Assembly (NCBI GenBank): GCA_937927725.1
Contig: CALBSE010000069.1
Location: forward strand, 62,001-126,000
Reading direction: 5' to 3'
DNA length: 64,000 bases
Source: an uncultured Actinomycetes bacterium
GTDB taxonomy: Bacteria; Actinomycetota; Acidimicrobiia; Acidimicrobiales; Acidimicrobilacustridaceae
A program made the translations under genes and the position numbers. Positions 34,602-43,200 of the stretch are shown piece after piece (positions within the stretch are counted from its first letter, which is position 1; each line of letters begins with the position of its first letter). The notes beneath the pieces were generated by a model that saw only the letters and a program-made list of their open reading frames with translations, was not told where the DNA came from and did not search any database.

Positions 34602-35405
34602 GTGGCACTTTCAGAAAAGGACTACCCGGTAAAGGTCGGGACCTTCCTGTTCACGATGGTCGAGCCTCACGAGGGCTACGAAATCGCCTACAACCGCTGG
34701 TACGAACATGACCACTTCTATTCGGGCTGCCTCATGGGCCCCAACGTGTTCGCCGGAGACCGCTTTGTTGCGACGCGCCGACTGAAGAAGCTGCGCTCAA
34801 AAGCCACCAATGACATGACCCCCGACCCGAAGACAGGTTCGTACTTGGCGGTCTATTGGTGGCAGAAGGGCACCACCGAAGAATGCAATCGGTGGAACGT
34901 CGACAACGTCAACATGCTGCATCAGCAGGGTCGGATGTTCGCCGAGCGAGACCACATTCACACCCTTCTTTACGACATGCGCTGGAGCGAACAGCGCGAC
35001 CCCAAGGGCTGCACGATTGAGCTCGGCCTTGATCATGGCTACCCCGGCATCGTTGTCGTGGCCGGCGACCTCAACCAGGGCGTGACTCACGACGAATGGG
35101 ATGCCTGGTTCCGCAAGAACTGGCTTCAGGAGGCCTTCACGAAGAAGTGGGGACCCGACCTCGTTGGCAGCGGCACCGTCATTCCCCTTTCTGACGATGC
35201 ACCCGCCGATGTCGTGCGACCGGCTGCCGGTCCACGCCGATTCCTGCAGCTCCACTTCCTTGACCACGATGCCGAAAAAGGCTGGGAAAAGGGCTACGCA
35301 AAAATCGCAAAAGCAATCAACGAAAGCGGACTCGCCACGCATGTGTGGACGAGCCCGTTCCAACAGACCAACTTTGGTACCGACGACTTCACGGACAAGA
35401 TCTAA
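34602..35405 (+). CDS. Uncharacterised protein, possible dimeric alpha/beta-barrel
   Basis: 267 aa from GTG at 34602 (GGGGG 4 bases upstream). Not recognised with certainty. The N-terminal YNRWYEHDHFYSGCLMGP and the later VVVAGDL...EWDAWFRKNW and FLQLHFLDHD resemble EthD-like ferredoxin-fold proteins, which often have two such halves and aid oxidation or lactone/ether chemistry. No signal peptide or membrane segment. Followed with no gap by two epimerase genes and an SDR, so it is first in a four-gene unit. The fold guess is weak. Confidence 0.7.
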   Translation: MALSEKDYPVKVGTFLFTMVEPHEGYEIAYNRWYEHDHFYSGCLMGPNVFAGDRFVATRRLKKLRSKATNDMTPDPKTGSYLAVYWWQKGTTEECNRWNVDNVNMLHQQGRMFAERDHIHTLLYDMRWSEQRDPKGCTIELGLDHGYPGIVVVAGDLNQGVTHDEWDAWFRKNWLQEAFTKKWGPDLVGSGTVIPLSDDAPADVVRPAAGPRRFLQLHFLDHDAEKGWEKGYAKIAKAINESGLATHVWTSPFQQTNFGTDDFTDKI

Positions 35406-36332
35406 ATGACACCTGCACCGCTCACAGGAGCAAAAATCCTGCTTACCGGCGTTACCGGACAGGTTGCCGGCCCCCTCGCCCGCAATCTTGTTGCCGCCGG
35501 AAACACTGTCTACGGAACATCACGTTTCGCCGATGCCGATTCGCGCGCCAAAGTCGAGGCCGACGGAGTCATCCCGGTTGCCATCGACCTTGAAACCGCG
35601 TCGTTCGACGAGATCCCTGATGGACTCGACTACGTCATCAACATGGCGGTGGCGAAGTCGAACAACTTCGACCGTGACCTCGCGGCAAATGCTGAAGGTG
35701 TCGCACTCCTCATTGAACGCGTGAAGGGCGTCAAGGCGTTTTTCCATTGTTCGTCCTGCGCCGTTTACGAACCAAACGGACATGTGAGTCACGTCGAAAC
35801 CGACGACCTTGGCGACAACCACCGCGCCATGGGCTTCATGACGACCTACTCAATCTCAAAGATCGCTGCGGAATCTGCAGTCAAGTACGCGTCGAAGCGC
35901 TTTGGTGTTCCCGCAGTTATCGCCCGACTCGATGTTCCGTACGGCCCCGGCCACGGTTGGCCGCAAATGATGGTCACGCTTGCGCAAATGGGAATCCCGA
36001 CCACCATCAGCGCCGATGCACCGAACACTCACTGCTTCCTACACGACCGCGACATCTTCGGATCCCTCCCGTACCTGCTTGAGCAAGCTGCCGTTCCCGC
36101 CCCCATTTACAACTGGTGCGCACCTGAACTCGTGAGCATCGAGGAGTGGACCGCAGAACTCACCAAACTCACCGGAGTTGAGATTCCTCTGGTCGTGAGC
36201 GAACAGTGCATTCCGCCGAATCCTGTTGACCCATCGAAGCTGCTCAGCCTCGGTTGGACGCCCACGGTTGAATGGCGTGAGGGGTTCCGCGAAATGGCCC
36301 AGAACTGCTTCCCTGATTTGTTTAAGGGCTGA
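35406..36332 (+). CDS. NAD-dependent epimerase/dehydratase family protein (copy 1)
   Basis: 308 aa extended SDR: TGVTGQVAGPLA is a GxxGxxG-type nucleotide site, and YSISK supplies the catalytic Tyr/Lys. CSSCAVYEPNG holds the usual Ser before it. The ATG follows directly on the previous stop. It is a tandem paralogue of the next gene, of the same length. Family members act on nucleotide sugars or, in catabolic clusters, on hydroxy-steroid-like or other alicyclic alcohols (3-beta-HSD type); the substrate is not evident. Confidence 0.85.
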   Translation: MTPAPLTGAKILLTGVTGQVAGPLARNLVAAGNTVYGTSRFADADSRAKVEADGVIPVAIDLETASFDEIPDGLDYVINMAVAKSNNFDRDLAANAEGVALLIERVKGVKAFFHCSSCAVYEPNGHVSHVETDDLGDNHRAMGFMTTYSISKIAAESAVKYASKRFGVPAVIARLDVPYGPGHGWPQMMVTLAQMGIPTTISADAPNTHCFLHDRDIFGSLPYLLEQAAVPAPIYNWCAPELVSIEEWTAELTKLTGVEIPLVVSEQCIPPNPVDPSKLLSLGWTPTVEWREGFREMAQNCFPDLFKG

Positions 36333-36334
36333 AC

Positions 36335-37261
36335 ATGCTGAGCGACGAGAAGATCCTCATTACCGGCCCTGCCGGACAGATCGCGTTCCCAATGGCCCGC
36401 GATCTTTCCAAGGACAACGAGGTCTGGGGCATTGCCCGTTTCGGTGATCCCGCCACGCGCAAGCAGGTCGAAGACGTCGGCGTGAAAACACTTGCCATCG
36501 ATCTCGCCGACCCAGACTTCAGCGAATTGCCAACCGACTTCACCTATGTGTTGCATCTTGCAGTCGTGCAGGTGGCCGGCCTCGACTACGACTTTGCCAT
36601 TCGCGCCAACGCTGAGGGCACTGGACTCCTTCTCCACCACTGCCGCAACGCGAAAGCCGCCCTCGTGATGTCGACCCATTCGGTCTACAAGCCACCAGTC
36701 GACGGCGATCCCTGGCATGTGTTCAAAGAAACCGACGCGTTGGGCGATGTCAACGCAGCACATGCGCCGAGTTACTCGATGTCGAAGATTTCCCAGGAAG
36801 CTGTTGCTCGTACCTGTGCTCGGCTGTTCGATCTTCCCGTGACCATTGCCCGTATGAACGCGTCGTACGGCCCCGATGGCACCGGTGGCCTTCCCATCAT
36901 GCAGATGGATGCGCTTATGGCCGGCAATGCCGTCACCACCCGCTGGGATCCGTGCATGTACATGCCCATCCACACCGATGACATCACCGCGCAGGCTGAA
37001 GCGCTGCTCGATGGTGCCTCAGCAACCGAAGCCACCATCGTGAATTGGGCTGGCGATGAACCAGCAAGTGTTCAGGAATGGTGTGCCTATATCGGCGAAC
37101 TCGCTGGTATCGATCCTGTCGTCAACTCCGTTCCGGTTGAGGGAACGCTTCGCGGATCTGTCACTGACAACACCAAGCGCGCAGCTCTCACCGGGCCGTG
37201 CAAGGTGAGTTGGCGTGATGGCATCCGCGATGCATTCGAGAAGCGTCACGGGAACAAGTAA
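36335..37261 (+). CDS. NAD-dependent epimerase/dehydratase family protein (copy 2)
   Basis: 308 aa extended SDR, 2 nt after its paralogue. TGPAGQIAFPMA is the nucleotide site; YSMSK the catalytic pair; STHSVYKPP aligns with CSSCAVYEP of copy 1. The shared frame DxADPDFSELP / DLETASFDEIP shows both came from one ancestor but have diverged well, so they probably differ in substrate or stereochemistry rather than being recent duplicates. Confidence 0.85.
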   Translation: MLSDEKILITGPAGQIAFPMARDLSKDNEVWGIARFGDPATRKQVEDVGVKTLAIDLADPDFSELPTDFTYVLHLAVVQVAGLDYDFAIRANAEGTGLLLHHCRNAKAALVMSTHSVYKPPVDGDPWHVFKETDALGDVNAAHAPSYSMSKISQEAVARTCARLFDLPVTIARMNASYGPDGTGGLPIMQMDALMAGNAVTTRWDPCMYMPIHTDDITAQAEALLDGASATEATIVNWAGDEPASVQEWCAYIGELAGIDPVVNSVPVEGTLRGSVTDNTKRAALTGPCKVSWRDGIRDAFEKRHGNK

Positions 37262-38053
37262 GTGAGCGATCTCACCGGCAAGAACATTGTCATTACCGGA
37301 GCTTCGTCAGGCATCGGTGAAGCGCTCGCAATCGAGGCTTCGAAGCGCGGGGCCCGCGTTGCGATCGTTGCTCGGCGCGCCGATCGCCTGGCCGACGTGC
37401 TGGAACGTTGCCAAACAACCTCACCGGATTCGACGATGGTTGTGGCCGACCTCTCGGACCTCAACGCAATCGATGCTCTTGCGGACAACTTGGTTGCCGC
37501 CCTCAATGGTCGCGTCGACATCCTGATCAACAATGCCGGCGTTCCGAAGCGCAAGCGCACCGATCAGATGACTGCCGACGACGTTGAAGGCGTGATGGCC
37601 ATCAATTACTTCTCGCCGGTGCGGCTTACTTTGGCGATGCTTCCTCATATGCTCAAACGAGATAGCGGCGACATCATCAACGTGTCGTCAATGGGTGTGC
37701 ATATGGCGGCGTTCGGCGTGAGTGCGTACTCAGCGAGCAAAGCTGCGCTCGAGTTCTTCACCGAAGGGCTCTACGTCGAACTTGGAAAGACCAACGTGCG
37801 TGCCCACTTGTTCGTTCCCGGAACGACCGCCAGCGAGTTCTCCACCGACAAGCCCGGCAACAACGCTCCGTTTCCGAGTGATCCCGCGACAACAGCAACC
37901 TCCGAAGAAGTTGCCATTTCGCTGCTGGCCTCACTCGACACTGACTCGTTCGTCACCTACACAGGCGAACGAGAAGCTCAAACCTCGGCGAAACGCAATG
38001 CCGACGTGAATGCCTGGCTGTCAAACATGCGACAGGTCTTTACTGGAATGTAA
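37262..38053 (+). CDS. Short-chain dehydrogenase/reductase
   Basis: 263 aa from GTG directly after the previous stop. TGASSGIG, NNAG, NVSSM and YSASK are intact; AIVARRADRL suggests NADP. The pattern, with a C-terminus near ALDTDSFVTYTGERE, resembles the SDR group of dihydroxyacetone/acyl reductases (DltE-like). Last gene of the 34602-38053 unit, closed by a strong terminator. Confidence 0.85.
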   Translation: MSDLTGKNIVITGASSGIGEALAIEASKRGARVAIVARRADRLADVLERCQTTSPDSTMVVADLSDLNAIDALADNLVAALNGRVDILINNAGVPKRKRTDQMTADDVEGVMAINYFSPVRLTLAMLPHMLKRDSGDIINVSSMGVHMAAFGVSAYSASKAALEFFTEGLYVELGKTNVRAHLFVPGTTASEFSTDKPGNNAPFPSDPATTATSEEVAISLLASLDTDSFVTYTGEREAQTSAKRNADVNAWLSNMRQVFTGM

Positions 38054-38060
38054 GAACGTC

Positions 38061-38095
38061 TCGGTTGTCGAACGCACGGCGCGTTCGACAACCGA
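38061..38095. terminator. Bidirectional terminator, 15-bp stem
   Basis: TCGGTTGTCGAACGC pairs perfectly with its complement around ACGGC, midway between the converging SDR genes ending at 38053 and 38100. Confidence 0.85.
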
Positions 38096-38099
38096 CAGT

Positions 38100-38906
38100 T
38101 CACATACCTGGGATCTCCCAGCGCGACGGGAAATCGTCGGCGCGGAATCGGGCGTCGGTGCCGCCATCAATGAAGAGCACCGAACCACAGAAGAACCCAG
38201 CTTCGGGTGAAAGAAGAAACGCCAGAAATGCGGCGACTTCTTCGGGCTTGCCTGCACGACCAAGAGCAATCGTGTCCTTAAACATGTCGAGCTGAACTTT
38301 GAGGTTCGGGTCGGTCGCGCCTTCGTCGATCATTGGCGTGGCGATCATGCCGGGAGCGATGGCGTTGAGGCGGATGCCTGCGCCCGCCCAATCGTCGGTG
38401 ATGGCCGAGCGGCGAACCCAACGGGCCACTGCCAACTTTGTCGCGGCATAGGCGATGATTGAATCGCCCTTATCGGCTTCGACTCGAGCAGCGGCTTCGT
38501 CACCAGCCAGACACGCTTCGGTGAGACCCAGTGGGTATCCCGGGGCGGTCGTGGTGGAGTTCGAACTGATCGCCACAGCCGAGGGGTTGGTGCCCTTCGC
38601 CAACATCGGACGAAGGCCTTCCATCATCTCGACAGTGCCGAAATAGTTCACCGAAGCGAGAAGCGACGCCGGGCGACCGGGAAGCCCGGAGATGCCTGCG
38701 CAGGTGACGAGTCCGTCGAGGACTCCCCCGCAGGCTTCGCCGACAGCCTTGATTGCCGCCTGACGACCTTCGGGCTTGCTGAGATCAGCTTCGATCTCGG
38801 CGCCCCGCAGATCGACGCCGATGACGGTGTGTCCGTCGGCTCGAAGCCGTGTCGCCGTCGCTGCACCGATGCCGGAGCCGGCACCGGTGATGACGATGGT
38901 TCCCAT
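38100..38906 (-). CDS. 3-alpha-hydroxysteroid dehydrogenase/carbonyl reductase-like SDR
   Basis: 268 aa. TGAGSGIGAATA, IGVDLRGAEIEADLS, LVTCAGISG, SVNYFGTVEMM, an inserted segment between the catalytic Ser and YAATK, LNAIAPGMIATPM and FIDGGTDA reproduce the layout of Comamonas testosteroni 3-alpha-HSD/carbonyl reductase as I recall it. Those enzymes interconvert 3-hydroxy and 3-keto steroids. The ATG overlaps the stop of the small membrane protein (TGATG), so it is coupled to Liv operon 2. The steroid assignment is by resemblance only. Confidence 0.8.
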   Translation of the reverse strand: MGTIVITGAGSGIGAATATRLRADGHTVIGVDLRGAEIEADLSKPEGRQAAIKAVGEACGGVLDGLVTCAGISGLPGRPASLLASVNYFGTVEMMEGLRPMLAKGTNPSAVAISSNSTTTAPGYPLGLTEACLAGDEAAARVEADKGDSIIAYAATKLAVARWVRRSAITDDWAGAGIRLNAIAPGMIATPMIDEGATDPNLKVQLDMFKDTIALGRAGKPEEVAAFLAFLLSPEAGFFCGSVLFIDGGTDARFRADDFPSRWEIPGM

Positions 38907-39259
38907 CAGCGCTTGGAGACGGCGTCGACGATGCGGTCGGTGTTGGCTTGGCCTTCATAGAGCTGACGAAGCAGCCACATACGAAGGAAGTTCGCCAACG
39001 CGTAGCGCAGGAAGATCGCCGCACCAAAGACCGTCAGTGCGAGGAACGCGACAGCGAATGCCACCTGCGAGGTGACATCGAGCTGACTATTCAGATTGTT
39101 CGACGACACGTAGACGACAAATGCGCCAATGACGCCGACGAGCATGAGCACAAAACCAAGTGCTTGGAACGTCTTGTCGCGGCTGGGATTGCCAGTCTTC
39201 AGATTCATATCGGTCACATCGGACTTGAACTGCTCGATGCGATCACCAGTGGTTTCCAT
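38906..39259 (-). CDS. Small two-helix membrane protein of Liv operon 2 (uncharacterised)
   Basis: 117 aa, same length and design as the protein at 15030-15383: polar N-terminus, hydrophobic segments about 33-54 (LGFVLMLVGVIGAFVVYV) and 66-88 (VAFAVAFLALTVFGAAIFL), and a basic amphipathic tail (NFLRMWLLRQLYEGQANTDRI). It lies 12 nt after livF, like its homologue, and overlaps the following SDR start. Function unknown; the shared position argues for a role tied to the transporter. Confidence 0.85.
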   Translation of the reverse strand: METTGDRIEQFKSDVTDMNLKTGNPSRDKTFQALGFVLMLVGVIGAFVVYVSSNNLNSQLDVTSQVAFAVAFLALTVFGAAIFLRYALANFLRMWLLRQLYEGQANTDRIVDAVSKR

Positions 39260-39271
39260 TTTTCTCCGGTC

Positions 39272-40012
39272 TCACGAGCCCAGGTAGGCAGCGGACAATT
39301 CATCTTCAAGCTCAGCGGGAGTACCAACTCGAGTGATATTCCCGTGAAGAACGATCGCGGCGTATTGGGCAATGCCCAAGACAGTCCGAGCAAACTGCTC
39401 GGACACCAGGATCGAAACGCCCTCTTGCGAGACCTGAGCAACAATCTCGTAGAGGTTGGCTACGACGAGCGGAGCCAGACCCATCGACAATTCGTCGAGG
39501 AGCAGTACCGATGGGTTCACGGAAAGTGCCCGTGCCATCGACAACATTTGCTGTTCGCCACCAGACATGGTGCCGGCCAACTGCTTACGTCGTTCACCCA
39601 AACGTGGGAAACGGGCGTAGGCGATTTCTTCAACCTCGGCGAGCGAAACACCCGCCATGGTCGCCATCCAGAGGTTCTCGCGAACCGTGAGGTTCGGGAA
39701 CACGCCGCGACCCTCCGGAATGGTGCACAAGCCAATGCGAGCAAGTTCATCGGCAGAAGCGCCGTTGACCACTCGACCAGCTAACCGAACCTCACCGGCA
39801 GTGGGCTGCAGCAACCCTGACACGACCTTAAGAATCGTGGACTTTCCGGCACCATTGGGGCCGAGAAGGGCAACGACAGAACCTTGCGGGACCGAAAGGT
39901 TGATGCCGTGCAGAACTTCAATCGTTCCGTACGCGGCGCGCACGTCAACAAGTTCGACGAGCGGAGCTCCATCGATTGCGCCGTGATCTTCGTGGTAACT
40001 GAGTTCGCTCAT
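39272..40012 (-). CDS. livF: LivF-type ABC transporter ATPase (operon 2)
   Basis: 246 aa. GPNGAGKS, MSGGEQQMLSMARAL, LLLDELSMGLAPLV and the LivF-typical IPEGRGVFPNLTVRENL are present. The start codon overlaps the livG stop. It would pair with the LivG upstream. Close to the operon-1 LivF but with a longer polar N-terminus (MSELSYHEDHGAIDG). Confidence 0.93.
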   Translation of the reverse strand: MSELSYHEDHGAIDGAPLVELVDVRAAYGTIEVLHGINLSVPQGSVVALLGPNGAGKSTILKVVSGLLQPTAGEVRLAGRVVNGASADELARIGLCTIPEGRGVFPNLTVRENLWMATMAGVSLAEVEEIAYARFPRLGERRKQLAGTMSGGEQQMLSMARALSVNPSVLLLDELSMGLAPLVVANLYEIVAQVSQEGVSILVSEQFARTVLGIAQYAAIVLHGNITRVGTPAELEDELSAAYLGS

Positions 40013-40752
40013 CAGACACTCTCCGGAGAACCGAGGTACGCATCGATAACGGCCGGATCGTTCCGAACTTGTTCGGCGGTACCGCTCGCGATGATTGTCC
40101 CAAAATCGAGGACGTGGATCGTTTCGCAGACGTTCATGACGAGTGCCATGTCGTGTTCGACGAGGCAGACGCCAAGACCATCGTTGCGGGTCAGGTTCTT
40201 GAGGAGCTCACCGAATTGTTCGGTTTCCTCTTCGGTCTGACCTGACGCAGGCTCATCAAGAAGAAGCAGCGTCGGTTGAATCATGAGCGCTCGGGCCAGT
40301 TCCACAACACGAGCCTGGCCGGTCGGGATTTCTCCGACTTCGCGACTGGCGACATCGGCAAGCCCAACAAGACTGATGATGCGGTCGGTTTCGGCATTGA
40401 CGTCCATGCGCGTGGTGCGGAAACTCCAGCGGTTGCGAATTTCCCCAGCAACACGCACGTTGTCGCGAACCGACAACGACGTGAACAACTCAAGACGCTG
40501 GAACGTACGGGCAAGACCCATGCGAGTGCGCTTATGAGGAGGCTCTTTGGTGACGTCCTTGCCATTGAAGGTGATCCGTCCGCTCGTGAGCGGCTGAAGA
40601 CCAGTAATGGTGTTGAACAGGGTGGTCTTACCAGCGCCGTTCGGACCGATCAGACCAGTGATGCTTCCCGCTTCGACGGAAATCGAAACATCGTTCAGCG
40701 CAACGTTGCCACCGAACTTCACTTTTACGTCAGCAGTTTCAAGCAGAGACAC
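40012..40752 (-). CDS. livG: LivG-type ABC transporter ATPase (operon 2)
   Basis: 246 aa. GPNGAGKT and LLLLDEPASGQ are intact; the signature is EIPTGQARVVELARAL, again not LSGGQ. GLARTFQRLELFTSLSVRDNV is LivG-typical. Its start lies 14 nt inside the end of the permease gene, so expression is coupled. Confidence 0.92.
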   Translation of the reverse strand: MSLLETADVKVKFGGNVALNDVSISVEAGSITGLIGPNGAGKTTLFNTITGLQPLTSGRITFNGKDVTKEPPHKRTRMGLARTFQRLELFTSLSVRDNVRVAGEIRNRWSFRTTRMDVNAETDRIISLVGLADVASREVGEIPTGQARVVELARALMIQPTLLLLDEPASGQTEEETEQFGELLKNLTRNDGLGVCLVEHDMALVMNVCETIHVLDFGTIIASGTAEQVRNDPAVIDAYLGSPESV

Positions 40753-43009
40753 CAGCGGCCTCCTCTCGGACGGTTCCTGCAGACGGAATCACAACGCCCT
40801 CAAGATTGAGCGCTTGATCCATTGTCGCAAGATCTTCAGGTGTAAACGGTCGGTCGATGCCAATGAGTTCCGGCGGCACAGGCTTCGGCACACCGCGCAT
40901 TGCGCGAGCTAGGAGGATTTTCCCTCCGATGATCGGAACAAGAATCAGGTTGACCAGCGTGAGAATCACGAAATTCCAGTTCGTGATCACTTCGGTTGCC
41001 GTAAGTGTCCAGATCGCAGCTTCAAGGCCGATGATCGTGAACATCAGCGATTTTGATTGCTTAATGAGGTCGAGGCCATCGACAATGTCGCTCACTGCGC
41101 CCGATGGGTTTTTACCCATTGTGATGCCGATTGTTGCTGGCAACACCGTGACGGCGGAAACGAAGAACATGAAGATCGCTTCGAGGCTTGAGTAGTCGAC
41201 CGCGAACTTCTTGAGTGTGAGATCAAGCATCTGCACAAGGGCGATCAGGAAGATGCCAGCGAAAAGTGCGCCCGAGATGTAGCCGATACCCCCAACCACG
41301 GTGATCATCATGAGCGAGAGGCTCAGAAGAATGTCGAAACGGTCGGAGTTCACGGTGCCGATTTGGGCCGCCATCATGACGCCGCCGATACCAGCAATGG
41401 CTGCCGACATCATGAAGATCGAAAGTTTCAGGCGGACAACGCTCATACCCAATGTGGCCGAAGCAGCAGGACTGTCCTTCATCGCGGCGAGACGGCGTCC
41501 GTACCCGCTGTGACGCAAATAGACCATGCCAATTCCGATGACGACAAATAGGCCGGCACAGAGGAACAAGAACGCGTCGGGGCTATTGAAATCGAACGGA
41601 CCGAACTTCGGTTTCGGGATGGTGAGCTGCCCAGCGGTGAAGATCGTGAACTTCCATCCGAAAAGGTCGCGCTCGTTGCGTTCGGTGAGAATCATTCGCG
41701 AAACGAAGACGCCAAAGGCCATTGTGGCGAGCGCCAGGTAGAGGCCACGCAATCGGAGAGCTGGCAATGCAATGACTGCACCGACCAACGCGGTAACCAC
41801 CGCGGCGAGGAGAATTCCCCACAGGGTCATGCGCGCATCGGTTCCGGAACCAGATGTGCCGAAGTGGTAAACGATGATGACGGCGATGGCGCCAAACGAC
41901 AGTGCGGCAAGGTTGATTTCGCCAGCGAAGCCGGTGAGAAGCACAAGCGACAATGCGATGATCGCAAAGGTCAGCGCAAGCGTCAGCGTGTTCACGGCCG
42001 TGCGCTCCATGATGACCTTGAGGCAGAACACCACAACCATGAGCACAAGGCCAGCGATCCAGGCAGTACGAAGTGACGGCATGCGGAAACGTTCACGCAG
42101 GCGAAGCACCGTCGTCCCACGAAGTCGATCCTGCGGAAGCACGATGAGCACAATGAAGAGGAAGATCATCGGCAGCGAGTTACGGAACGAGCTCGACCAC
42201 GTCCACTTGCTCGGGAAATAGGCGATCACATAGGTCGTCGTGAGACCGATCACGATGGCGCCGGCAAACGTGCGCGGAAGGCTGCGCAGACGGCCGAACA
42301 TCGCAGCAGCGAATGCATCGATAACCAGCAGAGTGAGCTGACCTGCACTCATTGCCGAACCGATCATCGGCTGAATGAGGATGCCGGCGAGAGCGGCAAG
42401 GAATGAACCTCCGGCCCATGAGATCATGGCGAGTCGCTCGGGCCGTCCACCGTTGAGTTGGAGAAGTTCGGGATCGTCCACCACTGCGCGCATTGCGACG
42501 CCGTATCGGGTGCGAACAAACAGCAACCGAATACCCACGGCAATGACAATTGCAATAACAAAGGCGATGAGTTCGTGCCACGAAACTTTGAGCGAACCGA
42601 AGTGCACAAACGCATTCGGGCCGAAGAACTTCTGGAACTGACGAGGGGTACTTGACGTCGGGTTCCAAACCCATGTGGCGAGAGCCTGGAAGCCGAGCAT
42701 GACGCCGATCGGAACGATGATTTTCGTGACCTCGGAGGTGCCACGAAGGTTCTTCATGACGACCTGATAGAGAAGCGCGCCCAAGAGTGGGGCGAGCACG
42801 CCGAGGACCATGAGCAGCGCAAGCGGTGCCGGCCAATTCCAGCCCCATCGGAACTGCCAATAGGTGAAGACGGCGAGCATGGCGATTGCACCCTGGGCGA
42901 AGTTGAAAATGCCAGAGGTGGTGTAGGTGACGACAAGACCCGAGGCGGCAATGAAGTAGGAGCCGCCAATTGCCAAGCCCAAGATCGTGTACTGCAGGAA
43001 TGTCTGCAC
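40739..43009 (-). CDS. Fused LivH-LivM branched-chain-type ABC permease (operon 2)
   Basis: 756 aa from GTG at 43009 (GGGGG 6 bases upstream). LivH half: GGSYFIAASGLVVTYTTSGIFNFAQGAIAM near residue 20. LivM half: LTGFAGEINLAALSFGAIAV near 365 and LRLRGLYLALATMAFGVF near 425. The C-terminal tail is charged. It shares architecture with the operon-1 permease but is diverged. Unlike operon 1, no substrate-binding protein gene lies next to it; the upstream gene is an acyl-CoA ligase. The binding protein must be elsewhere or shared. Confidence 0.92.
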   Translation of the reverse strand: MQTFLQYTILGLAIGGSYFIAASGLVVTYTTSGIFNFAQGAIAMLAVFTYWQFRWGWNWPAPLALLMVLGVLAPLLGALLYQVVMKNLRGTSEVTKIIVPIGVMLGFQALATWVWNPTSSTPRQFQKFFGPNAFVHFGSLKVSWHELIAFVIAIVIAVGIRLLFVRTRYGVAMRAVVDDPELLQLNGGRPERLAMISWAGGSFLAALAGILIQPMIGSAMSAGQLTLLVIDAFAAAMFGRLRSLPRTFAGAIVIGLTTTYVIAYFPSKWTWSSSFRNSLPMIFLFIVLIVLPQDRLRGTTVLRLRERFRMPSLRTAWIAGLVLMVVVFCLKVIMERTAVNTLTLALTFAIIALSLVLLTGFAGEINLAALSFGAIAVIIVYHFGTSGSGTDARMTLWGILLAAVVTALVGAVIALPALRLRGLYLALATMAFGVFVSRMILTERNERDLFGWKFTIFTAGQLTIPKPKFGPFDFNSPDAFLFLCAGLFVVIGIGMVYLRHSGYGRRLAAMKDSPAASATLGMSVVRLKLSIFMMSAAIAGIGGVMMAAQIGTVNSDRFDILLSLSLMMITVVGGIGYISGALFAGIFLIALVQMLDLTLKKFAVDYSSLEAIFMFFVSAVTVLPATIGITMGKNPSGAVSDIVDGLDLIKQSKSLMFTIIGLEAAIWTLTATEVITNWNFVILTLVNLILVPIIGGKILLARAMRGVPKPVPPELIGIDRPFTPEDLATMDQALNLEGVVIPSAGTVREEAAGVSA

Positions 43010-43200
43010 TCTGTGCCCCCTCGCCCCAAAGCGGGACGTTCCTCAAACTGATGTCGAACTGTGACCGACGCCACCTTAGTGTTCCGAATCGGACGAAGGA
43101 GCGGCGACGTGGAGTGGTGAGACTACCGGCACACCACAGTGAGAGAAAGTTACCCCAGTGAACTATTTCGTCGGGACCCGAGAGCCCATCGAACCGGCAA

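Noticed and set aside
35406..37261. Recent tandem gene duplication
   Set aside because: The two epimerases have equal length and common motifs, but their sequences differ too much for a recent event.
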